A stretch of DNA of 64,000 nucleotides from JAPSGB01 sp963775185 (lineage in GTDB: Bacteria > Myxococcota_A > Polyangia > Polyangiales > Polyangiaceae). Within the stretch, counting starts at the first letter, position 1. Each line of letters starts with the position of its first letter. The DNA lies in contig CAVZIE010000033.1 in the NCBI GenBank assembly GCA_963775185.1, forward strand, positions 558,001 to 622,000, read 5' to 3'. The notes beneath the pieces were generated by a model. It was not told the origin of the DNA. It did no database searches and saw only the letters and a program-made list of their open reading frames with translations. Shown here one piece after another: positions 1-8,759 of this stretch. Both the position numbers and the translations under genes were made by a program.

Positions 1-1420
1 CGCCTCCCGCCACCTCGAGCGGCAGCGTCAGTCCCTCGTGTGTGAGCGAGGGCCGCAGCGCCAAGGTGCCCGCGTGGGTGAACGCGCGCTCGATGTGCAG
101 CGCATCGTCGTCCGCGTCGACGGACAACTCGACGCCGAACAGGCGTCGCAGACGGTGCGACGAGCCGACCAGCACGAGATGGCCTCGCGCCGCATTCGAC
201 AGGTCGATCCGGTCCGTCAACCCGATCCGCGGGAACACGCCCACAAGATGCATCACGCCGTGCGCGACGTCCAGGCGCAGGACCCGGGCGATGCGGAGTC
301 CGTGATTCCGTCGCTCGTCGACGATCCACACGCTGCGATCATCCGGGCGATAGGTTGCGGCGAGCACGCGCTGGGGCTTCGGACCGTGGAACGGGATCGG
401 ATACCAGGTGGAGGTCCGGAGCGAGTACTCCCAGACGTCTCCCGCGGGCTGCCCGTCGTCGGTGCGGGATCCGCCTGCGATGAAGAGCGCGCTCTCCGTC
501 GAGCTCAGCACGGCGCCGAAGCCCGTACGGGGCGCCGGGGACAGGCTACTCGGCGTGGGCGCGGCAAGCGCCATTCTCTGCGGAGACAAGCCGCCGGTCT
601 CGCGCGGCCCCGACATGAGCTGGTAGCGGCCTCCCGAAACGGACAGGCCCGCGTATACCGTCGTGCCCGAGGGATCGAACGCGGCGAGCACGGCACCAGA
701 CGGAGGCGTCCACCCGTCCGTCTCGGCGGACGCCGTCCAGCTCACGCCTGGTGTCAGCGCCGCGTCGGCGAAGCCTTCGGGGAAGCGCGCGGTGATGTCG
801 ACCGCGCCGGTTGCCGAGACGGCCAGGATCGTGTGTGAAACCGGCTGGATAATCAGGTTCTTCGCATCGATGAACATGCGGCACGACGGACAGGGGTCGA
901 TGCACCTCTTGCACAGGTCGATCGGAGGTCCTGGATCTGGCACGAGCCCACCCGGATCGCCGAAGAATCCACCGGCGTAGTCGTTGGCCCAATCGCCGTA
1001 GCCGGACTGCCCTTCGCTGGGGCCAGGCATGCCGGCAACGTGTACGACGTGGGCCCAGAACACGCCGAGCCGCCCGCGAGCGAGCGGACCGATCTGGGCA
1101 TAGTACTGCGGGTTATCCGCGAACACGTCCCACCAGAACGGGCTGGGCGTCGCATTGAACGCGTCGGGAAGGAATTTCGGACTGGTATCCGGCGCGAAAA
1201 GCGGGCTCTCCAGCGGGACGTTGTTGAGCTCGCCGTTTGGCGAGAGCGTGGGGTCCGCCGGCTGGTCTGGTCGCGACGACGGCACGCAACTCGGGTTGCA
1301 GGTTGGATTCAACCCGTTCCAGACGTGGGCGACTTCCCATCCTGTCGAAGGGTCGAGATAGTCCGAGTAGGCGCTCGCGAGGTCGCACAGCCCAGAACAT
1401 GGCATTCCTGTGCCGTCCTC
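1..1420 (-). CDS. C-terminal, Kelch-like part of secreted protease, partial at left edge
   Basis: This open frame runs without a stop from about 1420 down to base 1 and leaves the window. It continues the protease gene ending at 1309 after a one-base shift near 1415-1424, where NNGVP in one frame joins EDGTGMPC in this one. It contains a Cys cluster (DLCKRCIDPCPSC) and then a beta-propeller-like stretch with a Kelch-type motif (ALFIAGGS, then DVWEYS and STWYPI) near 330-540. There is no upstream start of its own. The role is unknown; a surface-exposed C-terminal domain of the same secreted protein is inferred. Confidence 0.55.
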
Positions 1421-3573
1421 GGCACGCCGTTGTTGTCCAGGCACGTGCAGAACCGTGCGCCTACAGTAGCGGTCGGGTTCGGCAGGTAGTTGCGCACCCA
1501 CGGCGTCTGCTGCGAGTTGTACTTTGGCGTCAGGCTCTCCGACAGCATCTCCGGCTCGTACTTGCCGGTGAGCCAGCCCTGATTGTAGACCCGGTCGTAT
1601 GCGCCGAAGGTCGTTTGCGGACACGGCGACGGGTCGCATGCGTCGCCGACGAACGGATACGGCACGCCCTTGGCGACCTCGTTGTCGACGTTGCAGTTCA
1701 GCTGCAGGTCGTAGCCATCCAGCTTCGGGTTGGCGACGTTGGGGCAGTTGTCGCAGGCCTCGCCGACGCCGTCGCTCGTCGTCGTCGTTGAACTGGCTGC
1801 ATACGCGCGGCCCGAAAGACAGGGTTGCCGTCGGAATCGGGCCCGTGATCGGCGCGGGGATGCACTCGCTCTTGGCGTTGCCCGGTCCGGCTCACGCAGT
1901 CGGCATCGGACGTGCAGTCCGTCAGCCCGCTGGTTGCCAGGAATCGTTCTTGTCGCCTCGTGCTGACCGGCTCCGCCAGGCTGGTTCACTTCCGTGCCCG
2001 GGCAATTGTCGCACACGTCGCCCACGCCATCGCCGTCCGCGTCCCTCGTCTGGTCCGGGTTGTAGTCGCTTGGGCAATTGTCGCAGAGGTCCCCCACCTG
2101 GTCGCCATCACTGTCGAGACCCTTGCTGCAACGCCCACGACCGGAGCACACGGTCGGCGCGAATCCGCCTTGGGACTTGCCGAGCGAGAAGTCGATCGGG
2201 ACGCACAGAGACAGGTTGGGACTTCCATATGGATTGCCGCAGTCCGCGTCGGAGAAGCAGCAGTGCCAGTCCCCCAGGAACGTGTTGGTGGGGCCGGGGC
2301 TGCGGATGTCGCTGTACGGGCAGGAATCACACGCGTCGGCAAGCCCGTCGGCGTCGGCGTCGGGTTCGATCCACTTCCCGTCCATCTCCTCGCGCGCGTC
2401 GGGTGTGGTCGGGCACGCATCGCAGATGTCGGGGATTCCGTCCTTGTCGATGTCCGAGTAGTCGGTCAATTCGCCCTTGTCGTGATAGTTCCCGTCGTAG
2501 ACGGTGGGACAGGGATCGCACGCGTCAGGGAGAAGATCGTGATCCGTGTCGATGTCCTCGAGCGCCTTGGGACCCAGATGCGGCCAGTCGGGCGGGCATT
2601 CGCCCCAGTAGTACCCTCGTCCATCGACGATGGTGTCCTTGACGAGCTTCAGGTTGTTGTGGGTGTCGAGGGGCGCGACTTGGTCGTGCACCGTAGGGAG
2701 GAAGCCGCACGCGGGCGGATTCGGGAAGTGGAACTCGCAGCCCAACCTCGACGATGGGTAGAAGCGGGAGAACACACCGCACAACTGTTCGCCCTGGAAC
2801 AGGCCAGCTCCAGAATCCCCGAAAAGCCCGCCGTTGTACCAGCTATCGTCGAGCTGGATCGGCCGCATGTCCCACGAGTTGTCGAACACGGCGTCGCCGG
2901 TCGTTCCTACGTCGTTGTGTTCCCATCCGTCGGACGCCGCATAGTTCCGGATTCCGTAGCCATCGTGAGTTACCACCGCGTCGTAGAGGCTCTTGTTTCC
3001 GTAGCCGATGAGCAGTCCCTCGAAGCTGTTGTGCAGCTCGCATGTGCCGCGACCGAGGAACCCGGGCGGGTGGCGGGGCTTCGCGACGTTGCTCGGAACG
3101 AGACTATCGAGCTTCACGAGCGCGATGTCGCTAGCGGCATCAGTGGCGCTGCACGAATCGATCTGGCGCTTCAAGCGCACCGTGATGGGGCCGGTGTGCG
3201 TGAAGCGCCGCCCGAGCCCCGTCGCGTCGATGGGATCGAAGTTGAACACTACATCGAAGGACCCCACCGGCGGGTCCAGACTCGGGCTGAGATCAGGTGG
3301 GACGAACGGATAGCCGTACGCGCATTTATCACCACTTTCTCCCGTGATGCAGTGATTCGCTGTAACGACCCATACTGGAGTGATGAGCACGCCGCTGCAG
3401 AAGACGTGCGTATCGCCGGGTCTGGTCAGCCCGACGGCGAATGTGTACTTGTTCTCCTGGTCATTCGTGCCTGCGCCTACCGCTTGCGAGGTCGTCGCGG
3501 CCGACTCCCGCGGCTCACTCACCCGCTGCGTGCACGAGAACGCTCCCGTGACGAGCAAGCACGCGACGATCAA
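1309..3573 (-). CDS. Secreted trypsin-like serine protease with thrombospondin type-3 repeats (frameshifted)
   Basis: The N-terminus is a signal segment with Cys14, a possible lipobox. A chymotrypsin-fold domain follows with His74 (TANHC), Asp149 (SDIALVKL) and Ser254 (GDSGAG), so the triad is complete. Residues about 330-560 hold Ca-binding thrombospondin-3 style repeats (DTDHDLLPDACDPCP, DKDGIPDICDACP). Between about 1780 and 1990 the translation loses sense while another frame reads LTDCTSDADC, so two compensating indels lie there; a third near 1420 shifts into the Kelch-like part. The first codon of this frame is TTG. A better start is ATG at 3635 with a GGAGG ribosome site, but a G10 run puts it out of frame. 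A secreted, calcium-stabilised protease is inferred. Confidence 0.75.
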   Translation of the reverse strand: MIVACLLVTGAFSCTQRVSEPRESAATTSQAVGAGTNDQENKYTFAVGLTRPGDTHVFCSGVLITPVWVVTANHCITGESGDKCAYGYPFVPPDLSPSLDPPVGSFDVVFNFDPIDATGLGRRFTHTGPITVRLKRQIDSCSATDAASDIALVKLDSLVPSNVAKPRHPPGFLGRGTCELHNSFEGLLIGYGNKSLYDAVVTHDGYGIRNYAASDGWEHNDVGTTGDAVFDNSWDMRPIQLDDSWYNGGLFGDSGAGLFQGEQLCGVFSRFYPSSRLGCEFHFPNPPACGFLPTVHDQVAPLDTHNNLKLVKDTIVDGRGYYWGECPPDWPHLGPKALEDIDTDHDLLPDACDPCPTVYDGNYHDKGELTDYSDIDKDGIPDICDACPTTPDAREEMDGKWIEPDADADGLADACDSCPYSDIRSPGPTNTFLGDWHCCFSDADCGNPYGSPNLSLCVPIDFSLGKSQGGFAPTVCSGRGRCSKGLDSDGDQVGDLCDNCPSDYNPDQTRDADGDGVGDVCDNCPGTEVNQPGGAGQHEATRTIPGNQRADGLHVRCRLREPDRATPRASASPRRSRARFRRQPCLSGRAYAASSTTTTSDGVGEACDNCPNVANPKLDGYDLQLNCNVDNEVAKGVPYPFVGDACDPSPCPQTTFGAYDRVYNQGWLTGKYEPEMLSESLTPKYNSQQTPWVRNYLPNPTATVGARFCTCLDNNGVPRTAQECHVLGCATSRAPTRTISTLRQDGKSPTSGTG

Positions 3574-3779
3574 CGTCGCGGCACGAACAACAACCCGGGG
3601 GCTACCCCCCCCCCGTCTACAACGACACGGCTCATGCGACCACCTCCCGATGCGGCCACCACCGTCGACTCCTCACGCATGTAGGTGTCAACCGGGAACG
3701 CGCGCTGGCGCGCCGATTCCAAGTTCAGATGGAAACAAGGAATCGCGGATCCGTCACTGCACTGCCACGTCATGCGCGG
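3550..3779. repeat. Duplicated segment A1 (protease 5' region)
   Basis: This stretch, holding the 5' end and leader of the protease gene, is repeated with small differences at 9776-9995. Both copies end directly at a REP-like 18-mer. The copy at 9.8 kb has lost the rest of the gene. Confidence 0.85.
3605..3647 (-). promoter_or_regulatory. Ribosome site, ATG and poly-G(10) tract at protease start
   Basis: Read on the minus strand, GGAGG at 3647-3643 is followed 7 bases later by ATG at 3635-3633, then six codons, then ten G (3614-3605). With G8 or G11 the frame enters the protease signal peptide; with G10 it ends at a TGA near 3570. The duplicated copy at 9.84 kb has G6 and a GTG in place of the ATG. 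A slipped-strand switch or a homopolymer miscall would both explain this. Confidence 0.55.
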
Positions 3780-3797
3780 TTCCGCGCCGGACCGGCA
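3780..3797 (-). repeat. REP-like 18-mer, copy 1
   Basis: Exact match to the core TGCCGGTCCGGCGCGGAA read on the minus strand. It lies 1 base beyond the stop of the AraC remnant and marks the right end of duplicated segment A1. Confidence 0.9.
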
Positions 3798-3798
3798 A

Positions 3799-3921
3799 TC
3801 ACTCGCTCATGGAGGCGGCGTGCTGTCCGGCGCGCCATGCTTCGGGCGAAGTGCCCGTCCAGCGCTTGAACGCGAGGTGGAAGGCGCTGGGCTCGGAGTC
3901 ACCGAGCAGCCACGACAGCTC
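3799..3921 (-). pseudogene. AraC-family regulator remnant (C-terminal HTH)
   Basis: About 40 codons encode the end of an AraC-type DNA-binding domain: LSWLLGDSEPSAFHLAFKRW, then TGTSPEAWR and a stop. This is the second helix-turn-helix of that family. The first helix-turn-helix and the sensor domain are absent, and upstream sequence belongs to an HNH fragment in another frame. It is a decayed fragment, not a working regulator. Confidence 0.7.
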
Positions 3922-4061
3922 CGCGATAGGCGTGCCGCGGGCCGGGGCACCCGCGCATTCCCAGCCAAAGCCGACGCACCCGTCGGGCCAGAGTCGTGGG
4001 CGCATCTCAGCATGTGCGCGACAACCTGCGCACGCTCGACGAGGCAATCGAGCACGGCCTC

Positions 4062-4240
4062 GTCCGCGGCGAGCGCGTTGTGGTTGCGGCACCGGAGCGT
4101 GATGTTCTCGACCGTGGCCGGCCCCTGCCCCGACGCATCGACGTACGTGCACCGTTTGCCGTCGCGCGCACGCACCGCGCGGCGCACGTCCGCCGGGATG
4201 GTCCGGCTCGCCGTTGCCTCCCGGACCCCGCGCTGGCGCG
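4062..4240 (-). pseudogene. HNH endonuclease remnant with internal deletion
   Basis: The frame reads RTIPADVRRAVRARDGKRC followed by TYVDASGQ, then jumps to PATVENITLRCRNHNALAA. These are the start and end of a typical HNH domain. The middle piece with the first catalytic His and the metal-binding loop is missing. About 20 residues appear deleted, so no nuclease activity is expected. It lies among other remnants. Confidence 0.65.
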
Positions 4241-4428
4241 GAACGCGGGCACGCTTCGTGCTTTCGGCCCGCGGCGTCGCGCTGGATACGACGGAGCCCG
4301 CGCCCGGGCCGGAGGTCGAGCCCGGGCCAGCCGCAGCTACGGCAGCTTGTCGAACTGCTCCGTCGTGAGACCGAGTGACTTCACGATGTGGAGCGAGTCC
4401 GGTCTTCGGACCGTCGCACGAGCACACC

Positions 4429-4510
4429 CTCGCGCCCGACTGGATCTGCGAGGCGCCCTCGACGTCGCGCCTCGGTCGAGCTCGATCTCGCGACGCTGTG
4501 GCGGCGCTGA
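4429..4510 (+). pseudogene. Uma2-family remnant
   Basis: LAPDWICE, the central motif of Uma2 proteins (compare APDWACEVLSP in the intact gene at 47.3 kb), is followed after a gap by VELDLATLWRR and TGA, the usual Uma2 C-terminus. Roughly 80-100 codons between them and the whole N-terminal half are missing. This is seen by direct comparison with the four intact Uma2 genes in the window. Confidence 0.55.
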
Positions 4511-4577
4511 ACCACTGCCGGCGGCTCGCCGCGCTCGGCGCGGGCGCGATCGCATGCTAGGCCCGAGCAACTTCGCG

Positions 4578-4820
4578 CTACGACAGGGATCCCAAGAGCG
4601 CGGCGCGGTCGATGCCCTTGTGAACTGCAATGGCGCGAAGGATGGCGTTGAGCGTGCCGATCCGCAGGCTGTGGTGGGCGGGAATGGCGATGCGCTGATG
4701 AGAGGGATCGTCGGTTTCGAGGATGACGTGGCTGCCCTCCTGGTGCACGAAGCGATAACCCCAGTCGCGACACAAGATCTTGACGAGGTCGTTCCCGCCC
4801 AAATCGCGGGGCAACTTCAT
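4578..4820 (-). CDS. hicA: HicA-type toxin of a HicBA module
   Basis: This 80-residue protein has the HicA/YcfA fold signature: MKLPRDLGGNDLVKIL at the start, the RNA-binding GSHVIL segment with the conserved His, and IPAHHSLRIGTLNAILRAIA. The family are double-stranded-RNA-binding-fold mRNA interferases that stop translation when the antitoxin is lost. Its ATG overlaps the TGA of hicB upstream by 3 bases (ATGA), so the two are translationally coupled. The order is hicB then hicA, the reverse of the classical hicAB pair. Confidence 0.85.
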   Translation of the reverse strand: MKLPRDLGGNDLVKILCRDWGYRFVHQEGSHVILETDDPSHQRIAIPAHHSLRIGTLNAILRAIAVHKGIDRAALLGSLS

Positions 4821-5026
4821 GCACTGGCCAGTACTTCGTCGCGCACCAGGTGGAGCCGGATCGCGTCCGGCTTCGGCCGGTCAAAACAGTAGCCGGTCAC
4901 CGCTTCCTTCACGTTGCTCCGCAGCTCTTCCCACGTGTCACCCTGCGTGAAGATGTCTTCCGACAAACACTCGGCCACATATCCGCCGTCCGCTTCCTGG
5001 GAAACCTGGAATACGAGCTCGTTCAT
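4817..5026 (-). CDS. hicB: HicB-type antitoxin
   Basis: This 69-residue protein matches the partial RNase-H-fold of HicB antitoxins: MNELVFQVSQEADGGYVAEC, then the TQGDTWEELRSNVKEAV helix. The family neutralises HicA by covering its active site. Proteins of this type are often misnamed 2-oxoisovalerate dehydrogenase; nothing here supports that. No separate DNA-binding domain is present, so autoregulation may need another factor. It is the first gene of the pair. Confidence 0.82.
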   Translation of the reverse strand: MNELVFQVSQEADGGYVAECLSEDIFTQGDTWEELRSNVKEAVTGYCFDRPKPDAIRLHLVRDEVLASA

Positions 5027-5084
5027 CCTGCACGTAGGCTAGCCTGGTTCCCGATCACCAGCAAATCCCGGCACAGGCGCTCGC

Positions 5085-5132
5085 GCCAAGCGGGCACAGC
5101 GCGAGATCGCCAAGCGGGCACAGCGCGAGATC
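5085..5132. repeat. 24-bp tandem repeat, two copies
   Basis: The unit starts GCCAAGCGGGCACAGC and ends GCGAGATC. It is present twice with no mismatch, 5085-5108 and 5109-5132. No coding role is apparent. Confidence 0.9.
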
Positions 5133-5165
5133 GCCGAACCAAAGAGCACCCGCAGGGACAGGGAA

Positions 5166-5183
5166 TGTCGGTGCGGCGCGGAA
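5166..5183 (+). repeat. REP-like 18-mer, degenerate copy
   Basis: TGTCGGTGCGGCGCGGAA differs from the core TGCCGGTCCGGCGCGGAA at two positions, one of which breaks the internal palindrome. Confidence 0.6.
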
Positions 5184-5538
5184 TCGCGCGGTCCGTAGCG
5201 ACGTCGCGGCGCGACGAAGCCATCGGCATTTGCCGTCGCCGCCGCCGCGTGCCGTCACTGCCGCGATGCAAACGCTGGCGGTCGGTCAGGTCGTCGCGGC
5301 GGCGCGCAAGGGCCTGTGCGCCGCCGAGCACGGCTTCTCGCTGCACGCGTCCCCGGAGGGGGACGCGCTGACGCGCTCGAGCGTCACCAGCCGCAGAGCG
5401 CCGCTACACGCGAAGCATCTCGTCGCTCCACCGCGACGAACCCGCCGCGCTCGGTGGTGGCGAAACCCGGAGCCGTTTCGGCGCTCGGCGCCGCGTGCGT
5501 TCGTGCAGGCCCTTGTTGGATGGTAGACTGGCTGCGTC

Positions 5539-6117
5539 ATGACGAGCAGCGCGCCTCGCCGCCACTACACCTTCACGGACTACCTCGAGATCGAGGCGCA
5601 GAGCCGGGAGGTGAAGCACGAGCTCGTCAATGGCGAGATTTTCGCCATGGCCGGCGGCTCGGTGGAGCACGCCGCGCTGTCGCAGGCCTTCGGCGCACTT
5701 CTGACAGCGCAGCTGAAGGGCGGGCCGTGCCGCGCCTACTCATCGGATCTCCGGATCCGGATCCGGGAAGCGGGCGTTGGCACCTACGCCGACCTCAGCG
5801 TGGTGTGCGACCCCGTGGAGCGGGATCCGGACTCTCCGACGCACGTGACCAATCCCCGCGTCGTGATCGAGGTGCTGAGCCCGAGCACGGAGGACTACGA
5901 TCGCGACGAGAAGCGGCTGTACTACCAACAGCTGCCGTCGCTTGCGGAATACGTGCTGGTCTCCCAGGACCGCCGCCGGTTGGAGATCTGGCGTCGCGAA
6001 GGCGACCGCTTCATGCACTCGGTGCACGAGGCCGGCGAAACAGCGCGGCTGCCCTCGCTCGCCTTCGAGCTCGACGTGGACGACCTGTACGCCACAGCTG
6101 GCGTGTCCGTCCCCTGA
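5539..6117 (+). CDS. Uma2 family protein
   Basis: This 192-residue protein has the Uma2/DUF820 fold, a PD-(D/E)XK nuclease-like family of unknown cellular role. Visible motifs are KHELVNGEIFAMAGGS near the N-terminus, then SSDLRIRI, NPRVVIEVLSPSTEDYDR and the LAEYVLVSQDRRRLEIW strand. The acidic D and E-x-L residues expected at the active site are present. A TAGACT hexamer at 5524-5529 lies only 9 bases before the ATG and no good ribosome site is seen, so a very short leader is likely. A REP copy follows 16 bases after the stop. Confidence 0.85.
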   Translation: MTSSAPRRHYTFTDYLEIEAQSREVKHELVNGEIFAMAGGSVEHAALSQAFGALLTAQLKGGPCRAYSSDLRIRIREAGVGTYADLSVVCDPVERDPDSPTHVTNPRVVIEVLSPSTEDYDRDEKRLYYQQLPSLAEYVLVSQDRRRLEIWRREGDRFMHSVHEAGETARLPSLAFELDVDDLYATAGVSVP

Positions 6118-6133
6118 TAGGCGCCTGGCTGGA

Positions 6134-6151
6134 TTCCGCGCCGGACCGGCA
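6134..6151 (-). repeat. REP-like 18-mer, copy 2
   Basis: Exact core on the minus strand, 11 bases beyond the stop of the M81 remnant. Everything to its right up to 6726 repeats at 10014-10620; everything to its left is unrelated. Confidence 0.9.
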
Positions 6152-6153
6152 AT

Positions 6154-6735
6154 CTCCCAGCGCTACGCGAAGGTCGCGTTGCGGAGCGCGCTGTCGTGGG
6201 TGCGCCAGTCGCGCACGTCGACGCCGGGATACATCGGCGTGCGGTACGCGCGGCTGCGCACGCGCTCGAGGCTGGTCGCGCCGGCGCTGATCACGGGCAC
6301 GTGACGGAACGACGTGGTCGCGTAGAAGATCCGGTAGTGGAAGAAGTTCTTCTGCACGATCAGATCGGCGCTGCGCGCGGCAAGCCCGAGATCGCTCCAG
6401 AAGCCGGGGTGGATCGGCAGCGGCGATCGCTCCGTCACGGCGACGTGGAAGGAGCCCGCGTCGAGGCGCACGGCGCGGCCAAAATCGGTGTCCCTCGGGC
6501 TGATCGTAGCCCGGCGTGCCGCGCAGCGTGAAGCGCTGGCGCGTTCCAACGGGAAGCGCGAACGCTTCGACGGCGACGTCCGGATCGTGCACCGGGACGA
6601 ACGCCTTGAGGCCGCGATCGTCGCGGACCAGGGCCTGGACGAAGTGCGTGTTGCCGCCGGGCGCGCCGGCGCCGACGATGTCGTCCACGTCGACGAGGGT
6701 GATCGGCCCGAGCTTGCGCCACAGCGGCTTCTCCC
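6154..6735 (-). pseudogene. M81 metallopeptidase C-terminal remnant (copy of 10.0-10.6 kb)
   Basis: The last 200 codons of the M81 peptidase gene at 10025 are repeated here with high identity, ending at the same stop. Relative to the intact gene a 32-base deletion removes VTFEATVAAKA, shifting the frame after GYDQPE, and codons around VAVEAFALPVG differ. The N-terminal two thirds are absent; at about 6726 the match ends abruptly. It is a non-functional duplicate. Confidence 0.85.
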
Positions 6736-7256
6736 TTGCCCTGCTGGGTGTCCGCGCCACAGTGCTCGCCCACGGTCATCGCGATCTGGTGGCTCGTGCG
6801 GCTGGCGTCGGTCGGACCGCCGAGCACCGCGCGCGCCATGAGCAGCAGCGCCGCGTCGTCATCCAGCGCCATCGGTGTTCGCCGCGGCGTACGAGGAAGC
6901 GATCGTGCCTGCGGCCGGCAGCGCAGCTGCCGGCACGCTGGTGATAATCGCGGCGCGTCGCCCCCACCAACCGTAGCGAGGCGGGCTTGACGAACGGACG
7001 ACACGTCGGCAGGGGCGGTGAGAAGTTGCCGGTCGTCGAATGACTCGAGACGGCTGCCACTCTCCGCTCCGCGCGCCTCCGCACGCGTGCCGGCGCGCGC
7101 ACGCGCCGCCTCGAGGCAGCCACTGCAGCCCGCTCCATCCCACGCGGTGCGATCGGGCCCCGCCGCACAGGCATCGCCGCGCGCCGGCTTGGTCCGGTCC
7201 GATGCGGACCTGTCGCGCCCACGTGGGCAGCGCATTCACCGAAGAAGATGTAACGG
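6736..7256. other. Gene-free stretch between remnants
   Basis: No frame resembles a known protein. A minus-strand frame near 6730-6870 begins MALDDDAALLLMARAVLGG and looks compositionally coding, but it joins nothing recognisable and I do not name it. Confidence 0.5.
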
Positions 7257-7285
7257 CACTTCGGTCGGCCAGACCGACCGAAGTG
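7257..7285. repeat. Hairpin, TTCGGTCGG family, copy 1
   Basis: Arms CACTTCGGTCGG and CCGACCGAAGTG (12 of 12 paired) enclose the loop CCAGA. It sits just before the IS110 remnant. Confidence 0.85.
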
Positions 7286-7308
7286 GCTCTACAAGTGGCT
7301 GTGACCGG

Positions 7309-7335
7309 GTTTCGGTCGGTGTGGCCGACCGAAAC
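7309..7335. repeat. Hairpin, TTCGGTCGG family, copy 2
   Basis: Arms GTTTCGGTCGG and CCGACCGAAAC (11 of 11) enclose TGTGG. Together with copy 1 it forms a tandem pair sharing the TTCGGTCGG arm. Confidence 0.85.
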
Positions 7336-7362
7336 AGCTTCACAGGCTCTGGCGCGCGGGTT

Positions 7363-8248
7363 TGGGTAAGCTGACGAGCTGGGACAACGACGTGAAGATC
7401 GTCGACACGACCCGCAGCCGGCAGCTGGGTATCGGCGAGCATGGCCGGAAGACCGATCGTATCGATGCGGAGGTGCTCGCGCGCGCGCTCGCGCAGGGCG
7501 GACTGCCGCTCGCGCACGTGCTGTCACCGCACCGCCAGGCGCTACGCCGGCAGCTCGGTTTGCGACGCGCGCTGGTCGAGACACGGACCCAGTACGTGAC
7601 GACGGCGCGCGGTCTCGCGCGCGAGCTCGGGCACAAGCTTCCTGGCTGTGATGCGCAGAACTTCGCCAAGCGCTGCCGCGACGCGAGCCTGCCCAAGGAG
7701 GCACAAGAAGTGATCGAGCCGTTGCTGGCGCGCTCGAGCCCCTTGGCGTCCAGCTTGCCGTGGTCGACAAGGAGCTGGAGCGGCTGTGTGACGACGAGCG
7801 GTGGTGAAGCTGCTGCAGACCGCTCCCGGCGTGGGACCGATTGTCGCGGCGACGTTCGTGTCCGTCATCGACGATGCCGGGCGCTTCCGCAACGCTCACC
7901 AGGTCGAGTCGTACCTCGGGCTGGTGCCCAACGAGAACACGAGCGGTGGCAAGCAGCGGCTTGGCGCCATCACCAAGCACGGCAACACGTACCTGCGCGC
8001 GATGCTGGTCCAGGGTGCTTGGAGCGTCATCCGCTCCGCCAAGCGCGACGACCCGCTACGCGTGGGGGCGAGACTGTCATGCAGCGCCGCAGCAAGCGCG
8101 TCGGCATCGTGGCCGTCGCACGGCGTCTCGCCGGCTCTGTGGGCGATGTGGCGGACGGACGGAATACGAGCCACGCCTGCTCGGCGAACAGACCAAGCCC
8201 CGGCAGCATCGTCGCCGGGGAGGCAACGCGGAGGTGAAGACCCGCTAG
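7363..8248 (+). pseudogene. IS110-family transposase remnant
   Basis: Three frames together spell an IS110 (DEDD) transposase: VDTTRSRQLGIGEHGRKTDR and IDAEVLARA; then QTAPGVGPIVAATFVSVIDD and RFRNAHQVESYLGLVP in the transposase_20 region; then RRSKRVGIVAVARRLAG and the LWAMWR tail. Shifts lie near 7740, 8060 and 8140. The first roughly 90 residues, with the first catalytic Asp, are missing. No clear IS termini or target duplication are seen. The element is dead. Confidence 0.85.
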
Positions 8249-8362
8249 CCTGCCAACCGGACAGAAGCGCCACGAGCGCGTGCATCGGAGCGGCCGACGA
8301 CGTGGCGGATGAGCGCGAGACCGGCAATGCCACCAGGATGACGGCCTTCGGGCGGTCTGGCT

Positions 8363-8380
8363 TGCCGGTCCGGCGCGGAA
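8363..8380 (+). repeat. REP-like 18-mer, copy 3
   Basis: Exact core on the plus strand, 4 bases from the stop of the HigA remnant. Relative to that gene it is in the rarer orientation. Confidence 0.9.
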
Positions 8381-8384
8381 CCGA

Positions 8385-8525
8385 TTACCCCGTCGCCTTG
8401 AACGGGCGGATCTTTGCGATGTCCTTGCCGGCTTCGAGCTCCGCGCGGCGCAAATCGAACGCGGTCTGGAGGTTCAGCCAGAACTGCGCCGTCGTGCCGG
8501 GAGAGAAACGGTTCAATACGGTGAG
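8385..8525 (-). pseudogene. HigA-type antitoxin remnant
   Basis: The last 46 codons read LTVLNRFSPGTTAQFWLNLQ then TAFDLRRAELEAGKDIAKIR, which is the end of a HigA/VapI-type XRE antitoxin. Upstream sequence in the same frame does not look like a helix-turn-helix, and no HigB toxin is nearby. Only the C-terminal helix bundle is left. Confidence 0.65.
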
Positions 8526-8759
8526 GTACGCGGCGTCCTTGCGGCACACAGCAAGTGGCGCGCGCGCATCGTTCCGCCACCACCGCTGACCGACGCGAAC
8601 GAGCACGACAGGGGAGCGGAGTGCGCGACGTGCACCGCGCGTGCGCTCGAGATCCTGCCCGGCTGCGTCTACGATTCCGCCACACTTCCGACACCGTAGC
8701 GCTGAGGACCGGCGACCGGCAAGAGACCCAGGGTCATCGAGTTTTCGCTGGCGCAACGA

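Larger units (their letters stand above)
5027..5538. other. Gene-free stretch
   Basis: No frame here shows a recognisable domain or a convincing start. It holds a 24-bp direct repeat, a degenerate REP copy, and the promoter region of the following Uma2 gene. Confidence 0.6.

Noticed and set aside
4817..5026. 2-oxoisovalerate dehydrogenase fragment
   Set aside because: Small HicB-like proteins often carry that name by annotation error; the sequence fits HicB and lies next to hicA.
7257..7335. Terminal inverted repeats of the IS110 element
   Set aside because: IS110 elements usually lack terminal inverted repeats, and both hairpins lie on one side only; a similar hairpin is at 45.8 kb without a transposase.
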